A stretch of 27,541 bases of DNA. It comes from Ruminococcaceae bacterium UBA2854 (lineage in GTDB: Bacteria; Bacillota; Clostridia; Oscillospirales; Acutalibacteraceae). How positions within the stretch are numbered: the first letter of the stretch is position 1; each line of letters starts with the position of its first letter. The DNA lies in the NCBI GenBank assembly GCA_002350765.1, contig DEFK01000028.1, positions 1 through 27,541 on the forward strand, written 5' to 3'. The notes below the pieces were generated by a model. It did not search any database, had not been told where the DNA came from, and worked only from the letters and a program-made list of their open reading frames with translations. Of the stretch, positions 1-5,591 are shown in pieces. Position numbers and translations under genes: made by a program.

Positions 1-1
1 C

Positions 2-94
2 CTTTTATTAGAAAACAGTATTACTCTTGAAAACGAGCCGTATCCCGATACATATTTTGAGTTCCCCGTATCCTCGGATTATTTAAGAAGATAA
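2..94 (+). CDS. 3' end of an unidentified protein (partial)
   Basis: An open frame runs from the window edge to a TAA stop and gives about 30 residues ending in FPVSSDYLRR. A strong hairpin terminator follows four bases after the stop, as expected at the end of a real gene. Too little is present to name a family; the rest lies upstream of the window. Confidence 0.55.
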   Translation, partial: LLLENSITLENEPYPDTYFEFPVSSDYLRR

Positions 95-97
95 AAC

Positions 98-131
98 AAA
101 CACTCTTACTGCGATTGCAATAAGAGTGTTT
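98..131. terminator. Bidirectional terminator between convergent genes
   Basis: A perfect 11-bp stem (98-108 with 121-131) is followed by TTTTCT on the plus strand and by a T-rich stretch (TTTGTTTT) on the minus strand. It sits between the partial plus-strand gene and the minus-strand membrane protein, so it can end transcription from both sides. Confidence 0.85.
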
Positions 132-146
132 TCTATATGCGGATAT

Positions 147-878
147 TTATTTAGCCACGAATCCTATGTAGTTGAAAAGATTAAAGCCTGTCGGGAGCGG
201 AATCGTTATCATATAAATTGTAGCGACGACTAAGCCGAAAACAGCTATACCCAGAATCAGCTTTTTGCTGAACAGATCCTTGAACACGTTAACGATACCG
301 AGCAAAAACAGTACCAGCGAATATATAACGTTAACGAGATTATACGCGTCGCCTTTAGCGTTATCGCGCTTTCCTTCCATAAGGTGTTCGTCGGACTGTT
401 TAAAATAATTCTCAGAGTCCTTGAAATACATTTCGTAAACACCCTTTACCTCGAACGGCGATTTCGTGTTATCGTCCATTTTCTTAATGGCTCCTATTAA
501 GTAATCGCTTCCGTTTTCCTTAATAAAGGTTTCCGCCTTTTCTTCGTAAAGCTTAGCTTCTTTTTTATTTCCGTCCATTCTCTCGACCTTGGCTTTAAGC
601 TTATAGTCGCTGGCAGTATTCCATACCATCATATCGGAAATAAAAACCTGCATTGTCGAATTAAAGGTTGCCGTACCCTCCGACGAGAGCTTCGTACTCT
701 TTGTGAAATTAATAGACTGAATACCGCCGTGCAGCGAGCCTATCCACGTAGCCCATGCCGTAAGCAGAGCCGTTAAGCCTAATAGAACCGCAACGATAAC
801 CTGAACGCGCTTTTCCGTAAGTATAACTTTCTTTTCGGGAGCGGTATCGGTTGTTATTTCTGTTTTATCCGTAGACAT
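147..878 (-). CDS. Membrane protein with a large extramembrane loop, unknown function
   Basis: The 243-residue product has a hydrophilic N-terminus, one membrane segment at about residues 26-46, a charged Lys/Glu-rich middle of about 135 residues, and two further membrane segments at about 183-203 and 207-230. The start is supported by a GGAG ribosome site 8 bases upstream. A sigma-A type promoter lies at 912-940. The arrangement of one N-terminal helix, a helical middle and a C-terminal helix pair recalls the DUF4337 family, but that is a resemblance in layout only. The gene is monocistronic and ends at the shared terminator at 98-131. No enzymatic motif was seen, and no neighbour suggests a role. 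Confidence 0.8.
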   Translation of the reverse strand: MSTDKTEITTDTAPEKKVILTEKRVQVIVAVLLGLTALLTAWATWIGSLHGGIQSINFTKSTKLSSEGTATFNSTMQVFISDMMVWNTASDYKLKAKVERMDGNKKEAKLYEEKAETFIKENGSDYLIGAIKKMDDNTKSPFEVKGVYEMYFKDSENYFKQSDEHLMEGKRDNAKGDAYNLVNVIYSLVLFLLGIVNVFKDLFSKKLILGIAVFGLVVATIYMITIPLPTGFNLFNYIGFVAK

Positions 879-911
879 AGTTTTTCTCCATTCAAAATTG
901 TTTGCGCTTTT

Positions 912-940
912 AGTATAACATAAGTTTCGGTCAATAACAA
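912..940 (-). promoter_or_regulatory. Promoter of the 147-878 membrane protein
   Basis: On the minus strand TTGTTA (935-940) and TATACT (912-917) are 17 bases apart. The -10 box lies about 34 bases upstream of the ATG. Confidence 0.65.
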
Positions 941-1357
941 TTGTTTTATAAATGATTTTTCATATTATTAACGGTATAAGCCGGATACGAAAGTTGGAAT
1001 GTTAAGCGCAACGTTTCCTTAACATCGTAGGGGCGGTGCCGACACCGCCCGTGATACATTAGTCGCCCGTATTCGAAAACTTCCTCCTGACAACGGCAAG
1101 AATATGGCGGTTAAAACGGCTTCTCCTCGAGGAGAAGCTGTCAGCGTAGCTGACTGATGAGGTGTTTCCCCTAATAAGGCAACCCTACTACTATAACAAA
1201 GCACGATAACCAGGGTCTTACCAGCATCGACTGGACTAACCTTGAGAGCTTCCTTTAATCTTTAAGCTTAGTTATTAATACTTAGTGTTTTTTGCCGCCC
1301 GCAAGCCCGTGTAGCCAAAGCTTTTGGAAAAGTTCTCTTTAATAATCGAAAGAAATG
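941..1357. other. Gene-free interval with strong hairpins
   Basis: No credible coding frame was seen. The interval holds an 8-bp GC-rich hairpin at 1031-1050 (GGGCGGTG, loop CCGA), an 18-bp perfect palindrome at 1120-1137 (CTTCTCCTCGAGGAGAAG) and an immediately following 6-bp stem at 1140-1154 (GTCAGC/GCTGAC). The pair of palindromes resembles short dispersed palindromic repeats common in gut Firmicutes intergenic DNA. None has a T-run typical of a terminator. Confidence 0.5.
1120..1154. repeat. Double palindrome, probable dispersed intergenic repeat
   Basis: Two adjacent inverted repeats, 18 bp perfect (1120-1137) and 6+6 bp with a GTA loop (1140-1154), are followed by TGATGAGGTG. The form matches small palindromic repeats rather than a terminator. 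Whether it recurs in this genome cannot be tested from the window. Confidence 0.45.
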
Positions 1358-1366
1358 TGATATAAT
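1358..1366 (+). promoter_or_regulatory. Extended -10 promoter of the STAS operon
   Basis: TGATATAAT is a perfect extended -10 element (TG, one base, TATAAT), with only a weak -35. It lies about 110 bases before the STAS start. A second extended -10 candidate, TGGTAGAAT at 1429-1437, is closer to the gene and may be an alternative start site. Confidence 0.55.
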
Positions 1367-1475
1367 AATTGCACAAATAATAAGCTTGAATTTTGTTAAA
1401 TAATACTATCAACATTCACCTTAAAATATGGTAGAATATAAGGTGAAAATTCATTACAAAAGGAGAATAGAAAAT

Positions 1476-1832
1476 ATGGGAATTTTTAATAGAAAGAATA
1501 AGGATACTACCTCGAGTTTAAACGGTAACAGTATTCTGAAAATCTCTGTGACAAATGACGGAACTGAGTACACGTTTTTTTTGGAAGGCAGACTTGATAC
1601 TATAACTTCTCCTAATCTTGACAGCAAGATTAATGAAGTCATTAACGGCGCAACGAAGCTTACCATGGATCTCGCTAAGCTCGAATACATTTCCAGCGCG
1701 GGACTGCGTGTTTTGCTCGGCGCGTTACAGGCTATGGAAGACAAAGGGGAGATGGTTGTTTGCAATCTTACCGCTCCTGTGAGGGAGATTTTTGAGCTGA
1801 CAGGATTCGCCAATCTTTTTAACATAAAGTGA
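1476..1832 (+). CDS. STAS-domain protein (anti-sigma factor antagonist family)
   Basis: The product is 118 residues long, the usual size of a single STAS domain. The segment LEYISSAGLRVLL matches the conserved loop in which SpoIIAA/RsbV-type proteins carry a phosphorylatable serine. Family members bind a partner-switching kinase and release a sigma factor or other target when dephosphorylated. An upstream in-frame ATG at 1428 overlaps a -10-like element and has no ribosome site; the ATG at 1476 has AGGAG 10 bases before it and was chosen. No cognate kinase or phosphatase gene is adjacent. It heads a plus-strand operon with a HAD phosphatase, an FGGY kinase and a GtrA protein, although 60 bases separate it from the next gene. 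The regulated target is unknown. Confidence 0.88.
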   Translation: MGIFNRKNKDTTSSLNGNSILKISVTNDGTEYTFFLEGRLDTITSPNLDSKINEVINGATKLTMDLAKLEYISSAGLRVLLGALQAMEDKGEMVVCNLTAPVREIFELTGFANLFNIK

Positions 1833-1892
1833 GTATATCTAAAAAAGAAAGCTATCCGATTTTCGCGCGTATAAAAAATAAGGGGAAATAAA

Positions 1893-2525
1893 ATGAATGT
1901 ATATGATTTTGACGGAACTATTTTTCCTACCGATTGTTCAATAGGATTTTTTATCTGGTGTATGAAACGACACCCTAAGCTGTGTTTCACTTTCGCTCCG
2001 AAAGTAGTCAAGAACCTGATTTTGCGTAAGCTGGGTAAAATGCCCGAGTACGAGATGCAGCGTGAGTTTTTCTGCTATCTTACGCTGATAGATGATTTTG
2101 ATGAACAGATTGAGCGTTATTGGGATAAAAACGAGGGAAAAATTGCTCCATGGTATCTTGCGCAGAAGAAGCCTGACGACCTGATTATAAGCGCTTCGCC
2201 CGACTGTATTATCGGGCCTATCGCGAAAAGGCTCGGCGTAAACTTTATGGCAACGGAGTTCAACCGAAAATACGGGGTGTTTCTGCATAATCTGATGTAC
2301 GCGCAGGAAAAGGCGCAGTATATGATTGACCACGGCTTTCCTGTGATAGACAATTTTTATTCCGACTCTCTTGCCGATACGCCGATCGCCCTGTGCGCAG
2401 AAAAAGCGTATCTGGTAAAGAATAAAGCCACCACCGTGGTCGACTGGCCTGAGCTCGACGAGGAAACTCTTAATAAGGTTCACGAGAAAGTCGATACGGG
2501 ATGGACCGTTCATCTTGATGAGTAA
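1893..2525 (+). CDS. HAD-superfamily phosphatase (HAD-IB-like)
   Basis: This 210-residue cytoplasmic protein opens with the HAD nucleophile motif DFDGT (D5 nucleophile, D7 acid/base). It continues with a helical cap rich in aromatic and basic residues, motif II at S100 (IISAS), and motif IV acidic residues around D153-D162 (DNFYSDSLADTP). These are the residues of an active Mg-dependent phosphatase of the HAD-IB type (SerB-like fold). The substrate cannot be read from sequence. AGGGG lies 7 bases before the ATG. The FGGY kinase gene starts 11 bases downstream and GtrA follows, so the partner pathway probably concerns a phosphorylated sugar, polyol or lipid-linked sugar; this is inference. Confidence 0.88.
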   Translation: MNVYDFDGTIFPTDCSIGFFIWCMKRHPKLCFTFAPKVVKNLILRKLGKMPEYEMQREFFCYLTLIDDFDEQIERYWDKNEGKIAPWYLAQKKPDDLIISASPDCIIGPIAKRLGVNFMATEFNRKYGVFLHNLMYAQEKAQYMIDHGFPVIDNFYSDSLADTPIALCAEKAYLVKNKATTVVDWPELDEETLNKVHEKVDTGWTVHLDE

Positions 2526-2536
2526 GAGGAAATCTA

Positions 2537-4141
2537 ATGTATATCATTATTTATGATTTCGGAACAAGCAGTGTAAAAACCTGTCTGTTCCAAATTGAGT
2601 CACAAATAAATCTTATAACCGAGGCTTCAGCCGAGTACGGACTTTATATCTCCGATAACGGAGGCGCGGAGCAGGACGTGGAAGAATGGTGGAGCGCGAT
2701 TTGTTCAACCACGAGCGAGTTGTTAAAAAAATCGAATGTTAAGCCTGACGAAATAGAAGGAATGGCGTTCTGCTCACAGATGCAGGGATCGGTTTTTGTT
2801 GACGAGAACGGAAACGCCCTTAGACGTCCGATGAACTACCTCGACCAAAAGGGCTATAAGGAATACAAGGAATGTATGGGCAGGGGCATAATCAAGGTGT
2901 CGGGATGCAGTCTTTATAAACTGCTACGCAATCTGCGCGTAAATTACGCGGGCTCGACCAGCGCCAAGGATCCTGTCTGGAAATACAAGTGGGTAGAAAA
3001 CAACGAGCCTGATGTATATAAAAAAATATATAAATGGCTGGATATCAGCGAATACCTGGTATCACGCTGTACGGGCAAAATCGTCAGAACCGCGGACACG
3101 GCTTTCGCTACCTTTCTTTACGATACGCGAAAAGGTAAGGAAGGCTGGAACAAAGGCCTTTTGAAGATGTATAAGGTTAATCCCGACCATATGCCCGACA
3201 TTATCGACTGCACGGATTTGGTCGGCGGGCTAACGGATAAAGCGGCTCGTGAGCTCGGACTTGTTGAAGGAATTCCCGTATTCGGCGGAGGAGGGGATAC
3301 CACCTTCGTTAATATCGGCGCGGGCTGTACACGAGTAGGAGATACGCATATCTACCTCGGGACTTCGGGATGGGTATCTACATTTATGGATCATCAAACC
3401 GTCGATATAAACGCTATGATAACAGGCGTTCTCTCCGCTAAGCACGGCTACTACAATTATTACGCGGAATTAGAAACAGCGGGAAAATGCTTTGAATGGG
3501 TGATTAATCATCTTGCGCTGGACGAGATCGGAGTTTATCGGAACAATTCTACAGTGACTGACGACACCGAAAGTAAGTATAAGAGCATCTATGATTATAT
3601 TTCCGACGAAATCGCTAAGTCGCCCGCGGGCGCTAACGGAGTTATATTTACCCCTTGGCTGCACGGTAACCGCTGTCCGTTCGAGGACTCCAACGCGGGC
3701 GGAATGTTCTTTAATATTAAAATTGAAAACGACAAGAGAGATATGCTCCGCGCGGTTTTAGAGGGTATTTGTTACCATTTTCGATGGCTGTTGGAATGTC
3801 AGGAGAAAAAGGTAAAAACATCCGATACGATTCGATTCGTCGGCGGAGGAGCGTTATCTTCTGTCACCTGCCAAATGCTGGCGGATATTACAGGAAGAAC
3901 GATAGAAACGGTTAACAACACCCGCGAGGTCGGCGCGATCGGAACGGCGCTCGTTGTCGCGGCGGGTATCAAAAAGGTGGACGTACTCGATTTGTCGCGG
4001 GAGCTCGTAAAAGCAAATCATATATACAACCCTAATCCTGATAACAAGGACGTATACGAACGAGCCTATAAGGTTTTCAAAAACCTCTATAAATCCAACG
4101 CTTCGAATTATAAGAATATTAACGGAGGTGTAAGAAGTTGA
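2537..4141 (+). CDS. FGGY-family carbohydrate kinase
   Basis: The 534-residue protein has the FGGY kinase layout. An N-terminal phosphate-binding segment YDFGTSS lies at residues 6-12. The catalytic Asp is probably D254 in GGGGDT. GTSGW lies near 275-279, and a C-terminal adenosine motif FVGGGAL at about 434-440 is followed by the typical GAIGTAL near 466-472. The family transfers phosphate from ATP to polyols or keto sugars such as xylulose, ribulose or glycerol. The length is close to xylulokinase, but the substrate is not certain. A GAGG site precedes the ATG by 7-8 bases. The stop overlaps the GtrA start by four bases (TTGA), so the two are translationally coupled. Confidence 0.9.
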   Translation: MYIIIYDFGTSSVKTCLFQIESQINLITEASAEYGLYISDNGGAEQDVEEWWSAICSTTSELLKKSNVKPDEIEGMAFCSQMQGSVFVDENGNALRRPMNYLDQKGYKEYKECMGRGIIKVSGCSLYKLLRNLRVNYAGSTSAKDPVWKYKWVENNEPDVYKKIYKWLDISEYLVSRCTGKIVRTADTAFATFLYDTRKGKEGWNKGLLKMYKVNPDHMPDIIDCTDLVGGLTDKAARELGLVEGIPVFGGGGDTTFVNIGAGCTRVGDTHIYLGTSGWVSTFMDHQTVDINAMITGVLSAKHGYYNYYAELETAGKCFEWVINHLALDEIGVYRNNSTVTDDTESKYKSIYDYISDEIAKSPAGANGVIFTPWLHGNRCPFEDSNAGGMFFNIKIENDKRDMLRAVLEGICYHFRWLLECQEKKVKTSDTIRFVGGGALSSVTCQMLADITGRTIETVNNTREVGAIGTALVVAAGIKKVDVLDLSRELVKANHIYNPNPDNKDVYERAYKVFKNLYKSNASNYKNINGGVRS

Positions 4142-4569
4142 GTAAACAGAAAGAAATAACCAGAGGAGTAAAATTCGTCCTCTTCTCCATATCCGCGGGC
4201 GTTATTGAATTTGTTTCATTCGCGTTGCTGGAAGCCTTTACACCTTGGGAATACTGGCCGAAATACCTGATTGCGCTTATATTGTCAGTGCTTTGGAATT
4301 TTACTTTAAACAGACAGTTCACCTTCCGTTCCGCGGGTAACGTACCGATAGCGATGCTGAAGGTTGCTCTATACTACGCTGTGTTTACACCGCTTTCAAC
4401 AATCCTCGGAAATTATCTGGCAGAAACCTGCGGGTGGAACGGAATTCTCGTGACGATTCTTAATATGGCGGCAAATCTCGTAACCGAGTATCTTTACGAC
4501 AGATATTTTGTTTTCAGGAAAACTATTGATACAAATAAAAAGGCGCAAGATTCAATTAATACTGATTAA
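4138..4569 (+). CDS. GtrA family membrane protein (polyprenyl-linked sugar translocation)
   Basis: This 143-residue protein has four membrane segments (about residues 10-30, 40-56, 70-92 and 100-117) and the family motifs FTLNRQFTF after helix 2 and YDRYFVFR near the C-terminus. GtrA proteins are thought to flip undecaprenyl- or other polyprenyl-phosphate-linked sugars across the membrane for surface glycan decoration. The start codon is TTG, chosen because a near-perfect GGAGGTG (4124-4130) stands 7 bases before it. The start overlaps the kinase stop. It ends the operon, with a strong terminator 21 bases later. Confidence 0.9.
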   Translation: MSKQKEITRGVKFVLFSISAGVIEFVSFALLEAFTPWEYWPKYLIALILSVLWNFTLNRQFTFRSAGNVPIAMLKVALYYAVFTPLSTILGNYLAETCGWNGILVTILNMAANLVTEYLYDRYFVFRKTIDTNKKAQDSINTD

Positions 4570-4590
4570 ATATGGATATTTGTAGAAAAC

Positions 4591-4639
4591 AAATCCGAAC
4601 CCTTCTCCAATTGGAGTAAGGTTCGGATTTGAATTTTTT
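4591..4639. terminator. Shared terminator of gtrA and tRNA-Leu
   Basis: AAATCCGAACC (4591-4601) pairs with GGTTCGGATTT (4620-4630), and the loop region contains an additional CTCC/GGAG stem. A T-run at 4634-4639 serves the plus strand and TTTGTTTT serves the minus strand. The T-run directly abuts the CCA end of the tRNA. Confidence 0.9.
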
Positions 4640-4725
4640 GGTGCACCCGACAGGAATTGAACCTGCACCTTCGCAAGAAGACATGGACCTGAACCATGCG
4701 CGTCTGCCAGTTCCGCCACGGGTGC
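4639..4725 (-). tRNA. tRNA-Leu, anticodon CAG
   Basis: This is a complete class II tRNA of 87 bases with encoded CCA. The acceptor stem GCACCCG/CGGGTGC pairs at 7 of 7. The D-arm is GGCGGAACTGGCAGACGC, the anticodon stem-loop CATGG-TTCAGGT-CCATG gives CAG, there is a long variable arm, and the T-arm is GCAGGTTCAATTCCTGT. CAG reads CUG leucine codons. No convincing promoter lies directly upstream, so it may be expressed from the strong promoter at 5392-5420. Confidence 0.95.
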
Positions 4726-4857
4726 GAATTATTAAACTGTTCTACATCTCTCATATTTTTACACGGTTGAGAGATAGACCGAGGCGGAGCGTTTTGCTTA
4801 ATCCGCTTTATTTCACAGAATAAATCTGTTGAAACCGTTTTATCACAGACGTGGCGC

Positions 4858-4897
4858 GACCTGAACCATGCGCGTCTGCCAATTCCGCCATACCTGC
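4858..4897 (-). pseudogene. tRNA-Leu 5'-half remnant
   Basis: The plus-strand bases 4858-4890 match the tRNA-Leu bases 4686-4718 at 32 of 33 positions, covering the D-arm and the anticodon loop. The copy lacks the 3' half: no anticodon 3' stem, variable arm, T-arm or acceptor partner for its GCAGGTA 5' end was found. It is therefore a truncated gene rather than a second tRNA. Confidence 0.75.
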
Positions 4898-4928
4898 GAA
4901 TATATCTCAACAGGGAAAATACCCTGCT
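4879..4928 (-). repeat. Duplicated leader and tRNA 5' end, copy 1
   Basis: This 50-base segment matches 5091-5140 at 45 of 50 positions, 212 bases away. It contains a hairpin CAGGG/CCCTG just upstream of the tRNA-like start. Confidence 0.75.
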
Positions 4929-4968
4929 AAAATCAATTATTCGTTTTTTAAACTTGATAAATGAGAAG

Positions 4969-5072
4969 TTCGCGTCATCCAGTACAAAATATAGTCGTCC
5001 GTCTCACTCTAAGAGCGAGTTCGCCGTACTCCTTATTTTGCACAGCGCTTTTGCTCCCTTAATCTGCCACAG
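4969..5072. repeat. Hairpin-rich intergenic element, possibly MITE-like
   Basis: The segment has an imperfect central palindrome CTCACTCTAAGAGCGAG (5003-5019) flanked by arms TACAAAATA (4983-4991) and TATTTTGCA (5034-5042), which pair at 8 of 9 positions. It has no coding content. The form suggests a small non-autonomous repeat, but only one copy is in the window. Confidence 0.35.
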
Positions 5073-5107
5073 GCAGCGGTCGCAACGCTACCAATTCTGC
5101 CATACCT
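5072..5107 (-). pseudogene. tRNA-like 5' fragment with shared leader
   Basis: On the minus strand GCAGGTATGGCAGAATTGG begins a tRNA-like acceptor and D-arm, then departs from tRNA sequence after about 36 bases. The first 20 or so bases and the preceding leader are almost identical to the remnant at 4858-4897. No 3' half was found. Its original identity is uncertain. Confidence 0.5.
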
Positions 5108-5140
5108 GCGAATGTATCTCAACAGGGTTAACACCCTGCT
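5091..5140 (-). repeat. Duplicated leader and tRNA 5' end, copy 2
   Basis: This is the partner of 4879-4928. The stem of the leader hairpin is kept (CAGGGT/ACCCTG) while the loop has changed, which hints that the hairpin rather than its loop was under selection. Confidence 0.75.
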
Positions 5141-5161
5141 AAAAATCCATAAGATATTTAA

Positions 5162-5347
5162 TTATTTAAACAGCCCTTTGTTTTCGTCATAGTACTCTTT
5201 ATCGGAGAGTTCTTCTTTTTCATCCATATTGTACTCGCTGTTTTTAAACATTCCCGCGCCGTTCCTGTAGCCTAAATTAGAGTTTCTTACAAACGCGGTT
5301 CCGAGTATTACAACAAGAATCAATAAGACAATTATCAGCCAGACCAT
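5162..5347 (-). CDS. Small single-pass membrane protein, 61 aa
   Basis: The product has one hydrophobic segment at residues 3-20 (WLIIVLLILVVILGTAF) followed by a charged tail rich in Asn, Glu, Asp and Lys. A GAGGT ribosome site stands 8 bases before the ATG. A perfect consensus promoter lies 45-73 bases upstream (5392-5420), which strongly supports a real and well-expressed gene. No terminator separates it from the downstream tRNA fragments and tRNA-Leu, so a joint transcript is possible. No family was recognised; it could be a small regulatory or structural membrane peptide. Confidence 0.75.
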   Translation of the reverse strand: MVWLIIVLLILVVILGTAFVRNSNLGYRNGAGMFKNSEYNMDEKEELSDKEYYDENKGLFK

Positions 5348-5391
5348 ATTCTAACCTCAATAATATACCTTCTCTGAATTTCAACACGCCT

Positions 5392-5420
5392 ATTATACCA
5401 AATAACTTCCGCGTTGTCAA
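5392..5420 (-). promoter_or_regulatory. Perfect consensus sigma-A promoter
   Basis: On the minus strand the -35 is TTGACA (5415-5420), the spacer is 17 bases, the -10 is TATAAT (5392-5397), and TGG directly before the -10 makes it an extended -10 as well. This is the best promoter in the window apart from the one near the right end. Confidence 0.88.
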
Positions 5421-5436
5421 TCTCGGGTGTCCCGAT

Positions 5437-5475
5437 AGCCGCAGCCGCCACGGAGTTCGTGGAGCCGCAGCCGCC
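5437..5475. repeat. Short GC-rich direct repeat around a hairpin
   Basis: AGCCGCAGCCGCC occurs at 5437-5449 and again at 5463-5475, flanking a 5-bp hairpin CCACG/CGTGG (5448-5462). Confidence 0.5.
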
Positions 5476-5536
5476 TTTTGAAAGGTTTAATAGAACAGAA
5501 ACGTTCATCAACGGCGGATTTTATTAAATAAGGAAG

Positions 5537-5584
5537 TGTCATCCTGAGCAGGCGCTAAGATTCTTCGACAAGCTCAGAATGACA
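5537..5584. repeat. Inverted repeat downstream of the LicD gene
   Basis: TGTCATCCTGAGC (5537-5549) pairs with GCTCAGAATGACA (5572-5584) at 12 of 13 positions. This type of palindrome is widespread in bacterial intergenic regions. It lies just past the end of the SDR-LicD gene and may act as its 3' end or as a weak terminator, since the following T-run is poor. Confidence 0.65.
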
Positions 5585-5591
5585 GTAGAAT

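Larger units (their letters stand above)
4728..5161. other. Gene-free interval with tRNA remnants and hairpins
   Basis: Between the tRNA-Leu and the small membrane protein there is no credible protein-coding frame. The interval contains two truncated tRNA-like 5' halves with duplicated leader sequence (listed separately) and a hairpin-rich element near 4969-5072. All tRNA-like pieces point the same way as the real tRNA. Confidence 0.6.

Noticed and set aside
1019..1204. 61-codon minus-strand frame across the hairpin region
   Set aside because: It spans three palindromes, has no ribosome site and reads as low-information sequence.
1428..1475. Longer N-terminus for the STAS protein starting at 1428
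   Set aside because: The ATG has no ribosome site and overlaps a -10-like element; AGGAG precedes the ATG at 1476.
4858..4897. A second functional tRNA
   Set aside because: The 3' half, including T-arm and acceptor partner, is absent.
4566..4910. 114-codon minus-strand frame over the tRNA-Leu
   Set aside because: It overlaps the tRNA, the terminator and the tRNA remnant, so it cannot be a protein gene.
4639..5140. Integrative element scar at the tRNA-Leu
   Set aside because: No integrase gene or mobile cargo is present, and the duplicated part is the 5' half rather than the 3' end that integrases usually duplicate.
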